Of a stretch of DNA of 64,000 nucleotides, positions 36,479 to 45,462 are shown in pieces; within the stretch, counting starts at the first letter, position 1; the number at the start of each line of letters is the position of its first letter. The notes beneath the pieces were generated by a model that did not search any database, had not been told where the DNA came from, and saw only the letters and a program-made list of their open reading frames with translations. The position numbers were made by a program, and so were the translations under genes. This DNA comes from G963662905 sp965230045 (lineage in GTDB: Bacteria; Bacteroidota; Bacteroidia; Bacteroidales; WRLA01). The DNA is taken from the NCBI GenBank assembly GCA_965230045.1, contig OZ245940.1, forward strand, positions 1,240,001-1,304,000. Reading direction: 5' to 3'.

Positions 36479-37165
36479 ATGAAAAAAATAATTCTGCTTT
36501 GCTTGGTGTCTTTTTTGGCTTTCTCCATGAACGCACGCGCTCAGGTAAAACCTTTTCAGTTGGGTTTCAGGCTCGGTCCTTCCATTGGCTGGATCAGTCC
36601 CGATACCAAAGGCTATGACAGTGATGGTGCAAAAATTGGTTTTAACTGGGGTTTTGTAAGTGAGATCAGCCTTACGCAGAACTATAAATTCGTGACAGGT
36701 TTTAGTTTTCATTATTTAAACGGAAAAATGAAACAGCCTTTTGAGTCGGTTATTTCAACGGATACGCTTATTGGTGTTGCTTCGCGCAATATCAAATTAC
36801 AATATCTCGAAATTCCGCTTTTGATGAAAATGCGTACCAATCCAATTGGGGATTTTCGCTTTTACGGGCAGATTGGTTTCGTTACCGGCATCAAGCTTAA
36901 GGCTAAATCGAATGATATATTTATTGCTGATGGCAAAACACAGGAAAATGATGAAAGCCTTTCGGATGATTATACCCTTTTCCGTGAAAGCATGCTTGTG
37001 GGTTTTGGTATAGAATACCCCATTGATGAATCAACTTTCATAACCGCCGGAATTAACTTTAACAAAGGTTTGACGGATATGATGAAAGGCGATAATATGG
37101 TAAACGGAGAAAGCCAATCGGCTACGGCTTCCGATTTTGAGCTGCAGATTGGAATAATTTTCTAA
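36479..37165 (+). CDS. PorT-family outer-membrane beta-barrel protein
   Basis: A 228-residue protein with a signal peptide ending NARAQ (~residue 21). The barrel contains LGFRLGPSIGWISPD, KLQYLEIPLLMKMRTN and FRFYGQIGFVTG, the hallmark of PorT-like proteins. It ends FELQIGIIF. Some PorT proteins support type IX secretion, but this general family is large. The NAD synthetase gene starts 21 bp later, so the two may share a transcript. Confidence 0.78.
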   Translation: MKKIILLCLVSFLAFSMNARAQVKPFQLGFRLGPSIGWISPDTKGYDSDGAKIGFNWGFVSEISLTQNYKFVTGFSFHYLNGKMKQPFESVISTDTLIGVASRNIKLQYLEIPLLMKMRTNPIGDFRFYGQIGFVTGIKLKAKSNDIFIADGKTQENDESLSDDYTLFRESMLVGFGIEYPIDESTFITAGINFNKGLTDMMKGDNMVNGESQSATASDFELQIGIIF

Positions 37166-37186
37166 ATAATAGAAATACAGGATTTT

Positions 37187-38821
37187 ATGAAAATTGCACT
37201 GGCACAGTTAAATTATCATATTGGTAATTTTTCGGAGAATATTGGAAAAATGAAGTTGGCGGTAGCACGTGGAAGAAAGGAAGGGGCCGATCTTGTAGTT
37301 TTTGCCGAATTGTCCCTTTCGGGATATCCACCACGCGATTTTCTTGAATTTAACGATTTCATTCTTTCCTGCGATCAGGCTTTGCATGAACTGGCCGAAG
37401 AATGCACAGATATTGCCTGCATACTTGGTTTGCCTGTGCAAAACAAAAACCCAAAAGGCAAACCGCTTTTTAATGCCGGCGCTTTTGTTTTTGATGGCAA
37501 AGTGCAAAGCCTCCACCACAAAAGCCTGCTGCCCAATTACGACATTTTTGATGAATACCGCTATTTTGAGCCGGGATCGAATCCGGTTCTAATTGAATAT
37601 CAGGGAAAGAAAATTGCACTCACCATATGCGAAGACCTTTGGAATGTGGGCGATAACCCTTTGTATGTTCAGGAACCTATGGAGCAATTGGCAAAGGCCA
37701 GTCCGGATATTATGATAAACATTGCAGCATCTCCATTTGATGCCGACCAGGCAAAGCGCCGAGAGGAAATTTTAGCACGCAACGCCCGGAAATACGAGCT
37801 GCCATTGGTTTATGTGAATCATGTTGGCGCGCAAACTGAGCTGTTGTTTGATGGCGGAAGCCTGCTGATGAATGCCAATGGCGAAATTGTGCAAAGGCTT
37901 AAGTTCTTTGAAGAAGATTTTGCTGTGGTTGATATTCGGGAGCTTGAAAAGATGCTCCCAATCCGTGATGAAAATCCCGAAAAAATTGCCCTGTTACATG
38001 ATGCGCTGGTAATGGGCGTGCGCAATTATTTTCAGAAACTGGGATTTGGCAAAGCCATACTCGGGCTTTCCGGTGGAATTGATTCGGCTGTGACCCTGGC
38101 AATTGCAGAAAAGGCCCTGGGTGCCGAAAACGTATATGCTATTTTGATGCCTTCCCAATATTCTTCAGATCATTCCGTAAAGGATGCAAAAGATCTGGCT
38201 GAAAATTTGAATATACCTTATGAAATTATTCCTATTGAATCGGCATATAACAGTGTGGAACAGCTTTTGAATCCGGTGTTTAAAGATCTGCCATTTGATG
38301 TTACAGAAGAAAATATTCAGGCACGTTTGCGTGGGCTGATCCTTATGGCGATTTCAAATAAATTTGGCCATATCCTGCTCAATACATCCAATAAAAGTGA
38401 AGCTGCAGTGGGTTACGGAACGCTCTACGGCGATATGAACGGAGGGTTGTCTGTGCTGGGCGATGTATATAAAACGGATGTTTTTGCCCTGGCACGTTTT
38501 ATGAACCGTAATCGCGAAATTATTCCGTGGAATACGATTACAAAACCACCATCAGCAGAATTGCGCCCCGATCAAAAAGATTCGGATTCATTGCCGGATT
38601 ACGATATTCTGGATACAATCCTGCGTTTGTATATTGAAGAAAGACAAGGGCCTAAGGAAATTATAACGGCAGGTTATGACGAAAAACTGGTGCGCCGCAT
38701 CCTGAAAATGGTCAATATCAATGAATATAAGCGATACCAGTCACCGCCTATTTTGCGGGTGAGTTCCAAAGCTTTTGGTATGGGACGCCGCATGCCGATC
38801 GTGGGAAAATATTTGTCATAA
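37187..38821 (+). CDS. nadE: glutamine-dependent NAD+ synthetase
   Basis: A 544-residue two-domain enzyme. The N-terminal nitrilase-type glutaminase domain has its catalytic triad Glu41 (VFAELSLSGYP), Lys112 (HHKSLLPNYD) and Cys148 (TICEDLW). The C-terminal synthetase domain has the ATP-pyrophosphatase P-loop SGGIDS (295-300) and the NKSEAAVGYGTLYGD motif. It amidates deamido-NAD with ammonia channelled from glutamine, the last step of NAD synthesis. All key residues are present and the length is typical of the shorter glutamine-dependent form. Confidence 0.95.
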   Translation: MKIALAQLNYHIGNFSENIGKMKLAVARGRKEGADLVVFAELSLSGYPPRDFLEFNDFILSCDQALHELAEECTDIACILGLPVQNKNPKGKPLFNAGAFVFDGKVQSLHHKSLLPNYDIFDEYRYFEPGSNPVLIEYQGKKIALTICEDLWNVGDNPLYVQEPMEQLAKASPDIMINIAASPFDADQAKRREEILARNARKYELPLVYVNHVGAQTELLFDGGSLLMNANGEIVQRLKFFEEDFAVVDIRELEKMLPIRDENPEKIALLHDALVMGVRNYFQKLGFGKAILGLSGGIDSAVTLAIAEKALGAENVYAILMPSQYSSDHSVKDAKDLAENLNIPYEIIPIESAYNSVEQLLNPVFKDLPFDVTEENIQARLRGLILMAISNKFGHILLNTSNKSEAAVGYGTLYGDMNGGLSVLGDVYKTDVFALARFMNRNREIIPWNTITKPPSAELRPDQKDSDSLPDYDILDTILRLYIEERQGPKEIITAGYDEKLVRRILKMVNINEYKRYQSPPILRVSSKAFGMGRRMPIVGKYLS

Positions 38822-38869
38822 AAAAGCGTTGGCACTATTGCTGCAGGCTGGCGATATCAAACAGATCAT

Positions 38870-39265
38870 ATGACAGATTTTTTTTCAGCGGAAATACTTG
38901 CAAAATTTTTAAAATTCGGTTTGGTTGGCTTTACCGGACTGTTTGTGGATTATGGCTTTACCTGGCTCTGCAAGGAGAAGCTGCGCTTGCAAAAATATCT
39001 TTCCAATGCCATTGGATTTACATTGGCTGCATCATCTAATTATTTCCTGAACCGTATCTGGACTTTTCAAAGTACCAATCCCGAGGTTTTTCTGGAATAT
39101 TCTGAGTTTATCCTGATCTCTCTCATTGGCCTGATCTTAAATACTTTTATTCTCTGGCAGGTTGTCAGCCGTTTTAAAATCAACTTTTATTTCGCAAAAT
39201 TATTTGCGATAGCTGTAGTAACGGTTTGGAACTTTGTGGCCAATTTGCTTTTTACGTTTGCTTAA
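38870..39265 (+). CDS. GtrA family membrane protein
   Basis: A 131-residue protein with four hydrophobic helices and the GtrA signature (FLKFGLVGFTGLFVDYGFTW; SSNYFLNRIWTF). GtrA-like proteins are thought to flip polyprenyl-linked sugars or to take part in cell-surface polysaccharide synthesis. No glycosyltransferase lies next to it. It starts 48 bp after nadE on the same strand. Confidence 0.88.
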   Translation: MTDFFSAEILAKFLKFGLVGFTGLFVDYGFTWLCKEKLRLQKYLSNAIGFTLAASSNYFLNRIWTFQSTNPEVFLEYSEFILISLIGLILNTFILWQVVSRFKINFYFAKLFAIAVVTVWNFVANLLFTFA

Positions 39266-39291
39266 TACTGGATTTTATAGTGTAGATTGAT

Positions 39292-39299
39292 TATCTTTG
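39292..39299 (+). promoter_or_regulatory. -7 box (TATCTTTG) for the Rpn-like gene
   Basis: An exact TAnnTTTG match 15 bases upstream of the ATG at 39314. It lies downstream of an alternative in-frame start at 39287, which it argues against. Confidence 0.5.
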
Positions 39300-39313
39300 T
39301 TAAAAAGAATCGC

Positions 39314-40342
39314 ATGAAATATCTTGATCCTAAAAATGATTTGACGTTCAAGAAAGTATTTGGTGAACATCCTCATGTTCTGAAGAGTTTTTTGAATGCA
39401 ATGTTGCCATTGTCTTCCGATAACCTTATTGAGTATTTAGAGTATTTAAGTCCGGAGATGGTGCCGGAGATTCCCGGTATAAAAAACTCAATTGTTGATG
39501 TGCGCTGTACGGATAAAAAAGGGCGCCAGTTTATTGTAGAGATGCAGATGCTGTGGACCGAAAGTTTTAAGCAAAGAGTCGTTTTTAACGCATCCAAGGC
39601 TTATGTTCGTCAGTTGGAGAAATCAAGAGAGTTCAAATTGTTGCAACCTGTTTATGCGCTTAGCTTGGTAAACGAGGTATTTGAACCCGATATTTCGGAA
39701 TATTACCATCACTATCAGATTGTAAACCTTGAACATAATGAAAAACAGCTGGAAGGGCTTGAATTTATTTTTGTTGAGCTTCCGAAATTCAAAGCTGAAA
39801 GCATTAATGAAAAAAAACTTCAGGTTTTATGGCTTCGGTTTTTGACGGAAATTGATGAGAAAGTCAGGAGTGCTGACCCCAGCCTGCTGGAGGTAAATGA
39901 AATTAAAGAAGCTTTGGAGCAACTTGAGGTGTCTGCTTATAGCCTCGACCAACTTGAGTATTATGACAGATATTGGGATCGGGTTCGGACAGAAGTTTCT
40001 TTTGTGAGCGATGCCTTGGAAAAAGGACAAAAGGAGGGTATGAAAGTTGGATATCAGGATGGCTTAAAGAAGGGTATCCAGGAAGGAATGCAAAAAGGAA
40101 TGCATGATGGTTTGCAACAAGGGCTGCAACGAGGGCTGCAACAAGGACTTGAACAAGGACTGGAAAAGGGCAGAAACAAAGAGCGCCTGATTATAGGCAT
40201 TAATGCATTGAGGAGTGGAATGGATACGGATAAGATTGTTTTATTTACAGGATTATCAACCCAAGATATACAGAAGCTCGAAGGTTTATTGGCCAAATTT
40301 CTTGATGAAGCCGAAAGCCATCTCGACGATTTTTATTGTTGA
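39314..40342 (+). CDS. Rpn-family PD-(D/E)XK nuclease / putative transposase
   Basis: A 342-residue protein. The N-terminus (DPKNDLTFKKVFGEHPHVLKSF) and nuclease core with Asp62 and the Glu76-x-Gln78 pair (VEMQM) match the Rpn/PF12784 family, whose members are recombination-promoting endonucleases. From ~residue 235 to 292 there are about a dozen tetrapeptide-like units rich in Gly, Gln, Glu and Lys (for example GLQQGLQRG). The C-terminal ~40 residues resume a normal helical sequence. No terminal inverted repeats flank the gene. Its 3' end is 8 bp from the convergent gene. Confidence 0.85.
   Translation: MKYLDPKNDLTFKKVFGEHPHVLKSFLNAMLPLSSDNLIEYLEYLSPEMVPEIPGIKNSIVDVRCTDKKGRQFIVEMQMLWTESFKQRVVFNASKAYVRQLEKSREFKLLQPVYALSLVNEVFEPDISEYYHHYQIVNLEHNEKQLEGLEFIFVELPKFKAESINEKKLQVLWLRFLTEIDEKVRSADPSLLEVNEIKEALEQLEVSAYSLDQLEYYDRYWDRVRTEVSFVSDALEKGQKEGMKVGYQDGLKKGIQEGMQKGMHDGLQQGLQRGLQQGLEQGLEKGRNKERLIIGINALRSGMDTDKIVLFTGLSTQDIQKLEGLLAKFLDEAESHLDDFYC
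40018..40182 (+). repeat. in-frame 12-bp repeat tract in the Rpn-like gene
   Basis: Repeated units such as GGGCTGCAACAA and GGAATGCAAAAA encode GLQQ/GMQK tetrapeptides. The tract can expand or contract without frameshift. Confidence 0.75.
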
Positions 40343-40349
40343 CATGAAG

Positions 40350-42395
40350 CTAGTCAAGCAATAGCACCTTTCCCCTCCGTTCCACAAAATCGCCTTCAGG
40401 GGTTTTCATTTTTAAATAATAAACGTACATATTACAGGGGACATCATTTCCTTGATACGTACCGTCCCAGCCTTCAGAAGGGTCTTCGGTTGAAAAAATA
40501 GTTTGCCCATAACGGTTAAAAATCATGAATTCATAGAATGAGGGATCGGCAGCAGCATAGCGTGGGATAAATATTTTATTGATATCGCGTCTGGGCGTAA
40601 AAGCATTCGGGAAATATACACCTGTAAAAGCCTGCTGCACCTCTTTGATATTCGACCAGGCTGTATCCGGCATGCCGTTATTATTGAAATAATCAGGGCA
40701 GCCCACAACATAACGCAATTGGTTTTCGATCATGCCGGCCTCGGGTGAATCATCAATAAGATTGTTTTCCTGTGTCTCGGCATACGGCTCTGTTTCCCAT
40801 TCGCCATTTATCGACCGGTAAATGTAATATTCCTCCAGATTTTCGCTCAACAGACTATAATCAGTCCAGTTTAATGCTACGGTCATATCTTTTGCAACCG
40901 CAACGGCTGATAAATAAATGCTGTTGATTGTGTTGCTTTTCAGGCTGTTTTTTCCGCAGCTGTCAATGGCCTGAAGGAAATAGGAATAGCTTCTTAGGTT
41001 CGGATTGGCAAGCCCGTCACTATAAAGAAATTTGCCCGAAGGCTCCATCATATCGGAATAGATAGTGTCGAAAAGCATAAAACTTCCTTCTTCGCCTTCT
41101 TTCCGAAATAAGTGATATTCCTGAATTCCCGCTGATGTGTCCACCTCGCCGCTGAGGTCGATCCAGAAATTATCGCGCACGCTGGCCAAAGGAATATCAA
41201 TAAATGCGGGCTGAGGCGGAAGCGTTGCCCTGATGCACCGGGTGCCTGAGCTTGCCGTATGCCGGCCGTCCTTGCTTTCAGCCCTGATTTTAAAGCAATA
41301 TTCGGCATTTCGCTCAAGGTCGCGGAATTCGAAAGTTCTTTGGTCGTGAGGAAGTTTGGCAATAGACTTCAATTCTTCGCCATCTTTTGAACAAAGAATA
41401 TTATAATGCTTCAATCCGTCGGGCATATTGATGTATTCCGAAAAGTCAAAACGGATAATGCTGTCGCAGATTTGAATAGTGGGTTTGTGCAGAAGGATTG
41501 ATTTTTTGTATTGTGTTATCCCAAAATCAGGGGTTGTGTTGCCGCATCGGTCATATGCCGCAATGGCATAAGTGTATGATTCCCGAAATCCATCGGATAA
41601 TGAATCGATATAATAAAGAGAATCAGGGTTCCGGATAACGACAAGAGTATCCCAAATGCCGTTTTTATTTTGAAAAATCATATATCCTGCCAAATCAATA
41701 GCCGGTGATTTTTGCCATCCCAGAATGCAGTAGCCGTCGTCCATAACGCTAACGCTATCAAAAACCGGCGCGGGTGGAGGCGTGTCATCTTCAATATTTC
41801 TTCCTCCAATATTCGAAACGGAAGTGCATCCCATTGAAGTTTGTTCTACCCTAAAATTGACAGAATCGATGCAAACATCCACTTCTTCGTACCAGCTACT
41901 GTCGATTGTTTGCCCGATACCTTGCCAGTTTCCTTCCGGATATTCCATAAAAACTTCAAATTGCTCATTGGCCGAAGGCGGTTTTTGGAACATAGTATTC
42001 CATGAAAGCTTAAGCTCAATATCTGAGCGTTTCTCAACTTTTAGGCAAATGGTATAAACCGTATCTGAAATTTGTGGTCCGAATGAAGTATAATGTGTTT
42101 TGATAAAATATTTACCGGCTGTTTCATAGAGGTTTACGGGCACAGTCGTTTTTTGCTGTGTGAAACTGTTTTGATCGAAATCACTGATGATGGCTAAGGA
42201 TTCAAAGCCGCTGGTTTCAGTGTAATTAAAAATTTCATAGGATTCAAAACCACTGGAAAGCGTTGGTTTTGTCCAATGGATTTCCACATCACCTTCATCG
42301 CTGATTTTTAGGCAGTAAATTTGAGCATATTCCTGCGAAAAAACGGATAATGCAATGAAATACAATAAGATTCCTATCCCGTATTTTTTTAACAC
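40350..42395 (-). CDS. large secreted protein with fibronectin-like repeats and gliding-type C-terminal domain
   Basis: A 681-residue protein with a signal peptide (cleavage near SVFSQ), four or more fibronectin type III-like repeats, and a C-terminal CHU_C/type B sorting domain (YFPNAFTPRRDINK, FMIFNRYGQTIF, EGWDGTYQG, VYYLKMKTPEGD). Such domains direct export by the type IX secretion system and, in type B proteins, surface attachment. The start is a GTG at 42395; no in-frame ATG is close. It is the last gene of a likely five-gene operon headed by an M16 protease gene at 46716. Confidence 0.85.
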   Translation of the reverse strand: MLKKYGIGILLYFIALSVFSQEYAQIYCLKISDEGDVEIHWTKPTLSSGFESYEIFNYTETSGFESLAIISDFDQNSFTQQKTTVPVNLYETAGKYFIKTHYTSFGPQISDTVYTICLKVEKRSDIELKLSWNTMFQKPPSANEQFEVFMEYPEGNWQGIGQTIDSSWYEEVDVCIDSVNFRVEQTSMGCTSVSNIGGRNIEDDTPPPAPVFDSVSVMDDGYCILGWQKSPAIDLAGYMIFQNKNGIWDTLVVIRNPDSLYYIDSLSDGFRESYTYAIAAYDRCGNTTPDFGITQYKKSILLHKPTIQICDSIIRFDFSEYINMPDGLKHYNILCSKDGEELKSIAKLPHDQRTFEFRDLERNAEYCFKIRAESKDGRHTASSGTRCIRATLPPQPAFIDIPLASVRDNFWIDLSGEVDTSAGIQEYHLFRKEGEEGSFMLFDTIYSDMMEPSGKFLYSDGLANPNLRSYSYFLQAIDSCGKNSLKSNTINSIYLSAVAVAKDMTVALNWTDYSLLSENLEEYYIYRSINGEWETEPYAETQENNLIDDSPEAGMIENQLRYVVGCPDYFNNNGMPDTAWSNIKEVQQAFTGVYFPNAFTPRRDINKIFIPRYAAADPSFYEFMIFNRYGQTIFSTEDPSEGWDGTYQGNDVPCNMYVYYLKMKTPEGDFVERRGKVLLLD

Positions 42396-42427
42396 AAAAT
42401 AATAACGTCTTTGCTGATGTCTATATT

Positions 42428-43732
42428 TTATTTCCCGGCCACAAGTATGCTAAGATCTGTCTCTTTCAGATATTTTGCAGCTAATGCCTGGATTTCTTCG
42501 GCTTTGATATTACGAACAGTTTTCAGGAAATTTCTGTAGTACTGGATATCCAATTCGAAATCAGATAAAATCCGGTGGCGCTCGGCCAGGGCAAAAGGCC
42601 CATCGAGACTCCGCAGGAATTGCCCCAATATGTAATTTTTTACCAGAAAAAGCTCGTCTTCCGTTGGTTGTGTTTTGCTCATGCGGTCAATTTCTGCCAT
42701 TATTTCATCGATTGCGAGCTGTTTTTGACCGGCATTAACTTCTGTGGCCACAAAAAACACGCCTTCATGGCGGAACGAAGCCAGAGCCGAGCCTATGCCA
42801 TAAGTAAGTCCTTTTTCTTCCCGGATGTTGCTCATTAAGCGCGAGCCAAAATAGCCGCCCAGAATGGTGTTTGTTACCATCATCGGGAAATAATCCGGAT
42901 GTTTGCGTGTGAACATCAACCGCCCAATGCGGATGGCTGCCTGATGGCCATTGCCGCATATAATGTTTTGGTTGCCAACCTGATGGATAGCTCCGGGTGC
43001 TTTTTCTTTTGTTTCAGTACTCGAACAAATCGGCAGATTGCCCAGTTCCTGTTCAATAGTTTTTGTGATCTCATCATCTATCTTTCCGCTTACAATGATC
43101 CTAAACGGAGCATTTAAATAGCTTTTTTGGTAGAAGTCAATGATGTCCTGACGGGAAATTTGATCATAATCCTCTTCTTGAACCAGCTGCCCATAGGGAT
43201 GTGTGGCGGAAAAAATCATTTGATTAAAGTGCATGCGGGCCACATTCATCACCTTTTGGTTGTTCACCAAAAAACTTTGTTTCTTCTTGCGTTTTGTTAT
43301 TTCGAACTCTTTTTCGGGGAAAGCAGCTTCCGTAATTATCTGGCGCACAATAGGCAGCGTATTGGCAAAATGTTTCTTTAAACTGAACAGGCTGATGATC
43401 GAGAAATCACGTTCGGATTCGCAATGGAGGTATGCGCCGTGAAAATCAATTTTTTCTGCTATTTGGGCAGATGTCATTTTTTTTGTCCCTTCCATCAACA
43501 TGGAAGCTGTTAAACTGGCCTGCAAATGTTTTTGCTGATACCATGATCCGGCGCGGAATACCAATTCTATTTTAACGATTTCCTGAGTGCCGGCATTGAT
43601 TGAATATACCGGGATGCCATTCTTGAGGGGCACAGCCTCTGGTTTTAGTAATTCAATTTGGTGAAAGTGTTCATCAAAAGAAGCCTGACTCAAGTCAGTT
43701 GTTGCCGGCTGTTGGGATCGGTTTAGTTCCAT
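42428..43732 (-). CDS. M16 family peptidase-like protein, non-catalytic R/Y subunit
   Basis: A 434-residue protein with the M16 fold but no zinc site: at the expected HxxEH position the sequence is SLTASMLMEGT. The R/Y substrate-binding motif remains (SRLMSNIREEKGLTYGIGS). It has no signal peptide. In M16B proteases such a subunit pairs with one that carries HxxEH. The matching subunit is encoded two genes upstream (45463-46716). Together they would form a heterodimeric cytoplasmic peptidase. Confidence 0.87.
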   Translation of the reverse strand: MELNRSQQPATTDLSQASFDEHFHQIELLKPEAVPLKNGIPVYSINAGTQEIVKIELVFRAGSWYQQKHLQASLTASMLMEGTKKMTSAQIAEKIDFHGAYLHCESERDFSIISLFSLKKHFANTLPIVRQIITEAAFPEKEFEITKRKKKQSFLVNNQKVMNVARMHFNQMIFSATHPYGQLVQEEDYDQISRQDIIDFYQKSYLNAPFRIIVSGKIDDEITKTIEQELGNLPICSSTETKEKAPGAIHQVGNQNIICGNGHQAAIRIGRLMFTRKHPDYFPMMVTNTILGGYFGSRLMSNIREEKGLTYGIGSALASFRHEGVFFVATEVNAGQKQLAIDEIMAEIDRMSKTQPTEDELFLVKNYILGQFLRSLDGPFALAERHRILSDFELDIQYYRNFLKTVRNIKAEEIQALAAKYLKETDLSILVAGK

Positions 43733-43780
43733 TTTGAGTATTTAGTTCACTGCAAAAGTACAGCTTTTACCAAAGCATTG

Positions 43781-44878
43781 CTATCGGATCAATGTCACCG
43801 AACCGGTAAATCTTCTTAAAACATTGGCTTCATCAACAAAAACAGCGCTATAGATATATACGCCTGTAGGGCAATCAGCACCGTCAAGCGTGCGCCCGTC
43901 CCAGCCTTCGGAAGGATTGCTGCTGTCGTATAGCATCTGCCCCCAGCGGGACAATATCTGCATGCGGAAATCCTTGGCATTATAGGCTTTAATGCGGAAT
44001 TTGTCATTAAGGCCATCTCCGTTGGGGCTGAATGCATTTGGAATAAAAATATTGCATTCCAAAACGTCAACATGGATAATTACTTCTGTTCCTTCCCGAT
44101 CGACCCGGTCAACAAGTACACTGTAAGCTGTTGATTCTTCTGGTTTTACTAAAATAGATTGAGCTGTGGAGCCCGTATTCCATGAATAATTGATTCCTTC
44201 GGGTGCCGTTAAAATGATTTCTTCGCCTTTGCAGATTTCTTCATTAATGGTAATCGTTTCGGTTTCTGCCAGGGTGCTTTTTTCAATTTGGACGGTTTCC
44301 GTTAATTCGATTTTATCGGTTGGGAAATCAGGTGTCAGCTGTTGCTGGCCTTTTTGTATGATGCCACTGTCTTCGTAATTGCTGTCAACACTGGCTGGGA
44401 GATGGTGATGGTTGATGCCTTTAATTTTAAGTGGCGCCTGATTGTCGCGGGCTTCAGTGTTTCCCTTTGGAACTTCCGGCTTTGTTGTGTTGTTTTTTTG
44501 TTCAGGGATTGTGGATTTGGTTTGTCTGACGGATGTTTTTTGCTTCGTCTTTGTTAGCCTGGAAGCAGCATCATCTTCACTATTAGCCGGAATTGCATTA
44601 TTGCTGAGCGTGCTTTTGACCGCATCAGATATTTGTTCTTTTGGGTTATCATCTTTGAGCTCATCATTATCTGAAAAATAATTCCAGGCAAAAAAGCTGC
44701 TGGCTGCAATAATCGCAACAGCAAGGATAAGTCCCGGGATTTTTCCGAAACCGGAAGTGGAGGCACTGGCCTTGCTTCCCTTGATGATATTTTCGAGTAT
44801 ATCATCGGGAGGCTCCGGAGCAAAATGTTCGAAATGCTCCCTGAATGTTTTGCCTTTATTTGAAGCTGTCTTATTCAT
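43781..44878 (-). CDS. membrane protein with anti-sigma-like N-terminus and gliding-type C-terminal domain
   Basis: A 365-residue protein starting at the ATG at 44878, which overlaps the sigma-factor gene by 8 bp. Residues ~1-45 are cytoplasmic, with FREHFEHFAPEPPDDILENI. A single transmembrane helix (IPGLILAVAIIAASSFFAW) follows, then a charged low-complexity linker, a domain with ICKGEEIILTAPEGINYSWNTG, and a CHU_C/type B terminal domain (IPNAFSPNGDGLNDKFRI, SEGWDGRTLDGADCPTGVYIY). The overlap with an ECF sigma gene and the membrane topology suggest an anti-sigma factor. I do not see a classical zinc anti-sigma motif. A type IX-type domain on an inner-membrane protein is unusual. Confidence 0.78.
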   Translation of the reverse strand: MNKTASNKGKTFREHFEHFAPEPPDDILENIIKGSKASASTSGFGKIPGLILAVAIIAASSFFAWNYFSDNDELKDDNPKEQISDAVKSTLSNNAIPANSEDDAASRLTKTKQKTSVRQTKSTIPEQKNNTTKPEVPKGNTEARDNQAPLKIKGINHHHLPASVDSNYEDSGIIQKGQQQLTPDFPTDKIELTETVQIEKSTLAETETITINEEICKGEEIILTAPEGINYSWNTGSTAQSILVKPEESTAYSVLVDRVDREGTEVIIHVDVLECNIFIPNAFSPNGDGLNDKFRIKAYNAKDFRMQILSRWGQMLYDSSNPSEGWDGRTLDGADCPTGVYIYSAVFVDEANVLRRFTGSVTLIR

Positions 44879-45428
44879 TTTCTCTTTTAATCCGTTCTTT
44901 TTGAAGATGATGAAGGCGTTTTTGCAGTGACCGTTTGGCATGCATCAATTGTGTTTTGGATGTATTGATGCTTACTCCAAGCATTTCGGCAATTTCTTTG
45001 TGTGCATAACCTTCAATTTCGTAAAGGTTAAAAACTGTCCGGTAGCCCGATGGCAGATCCTGTATCAATCTCAGCAGCTCTTCCGTATGGAGCCCGTCTG
45101 TGGGCAGCTCCTGGGTTTTAGGACTGAGTTCCAGCTTATCAATATCTGTATGCAGATTAAATTTTTTATTTTTAATGTGCATATTGATGGCTGTATTGAC
45201 CATTATCCTGCGAATCCATCCTTCAAAAGAACCTTCGCCCCGGTATTCCTTCAATTTTGTAAATACCTTAATGAAACCATCCTGAAGAACATCTTTTGCC
45301 TCGTCTTCATTTTTCATATAACGGAGGCAAATACCGTACATGCGGGCTGAGTACTTGCGGTAGAGTAGGCGCTGCTCCTTTTCTGACCCTCTGCGGCAGC
45401 CTTTTATGAGTTCTTCATCAGCTTTCAT
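44871..45428 (-). CDS. ECF-type RNA polymerase sigma factor
   Basis: A 185-residue sigma-70 family protein with region 2 (YRKYSARMYGICLRYMKNEDEAKDVLQDGF; helix 2.4 FEGWIRRIMVNTAINM) and region 4 (LPSGYRTVFNLYEIEGYAHKEIAEMLGVSI). It lacks region 3, as ECF factors do. The next gene overlaps its stop by 8 bp and encodes the putative anti-sigma. The likely targets include this operon, but no promoter motif could be tested. The upstream neighbour is the M16 catalytic subunit, 34 bp away. Confidence 0.92.
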   Translation of the reverse strand: MKADEELIKGCRRGSEKEQRLLYRKYSARMYGICLRYMKNEDEAKDVLQDGFIKVFTKLKEYRGEGSFEGWIRRIMVNTAINMHIKNKKFNLHTDIDKLELSPKTQELPTDGLHTEELLRLIQDLPSGYRTVFNLYEIEGYAHKEIAEMLGVSINTSKTQLMHAKRSLQKRLHHLQKERIKRENE

Positions 45429-45462
45429 TGCTTTGTTTCAATATTGATGACAGAACATCGGC

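Noticed and set aside
39287..39313. Upstream in-frame start for the Rpn-like protein
   Set aside because: A -7 promoter box lies between this start and the ATG at 39314, which begins the conserved N-terminus.
40018..40182. Possible CRISPR or minisatellite in the Rpn-like gene
   Set aside because: Repeats are in frame, 12 bp, without spacers, and encode a conserved tetrapeptide pattern.
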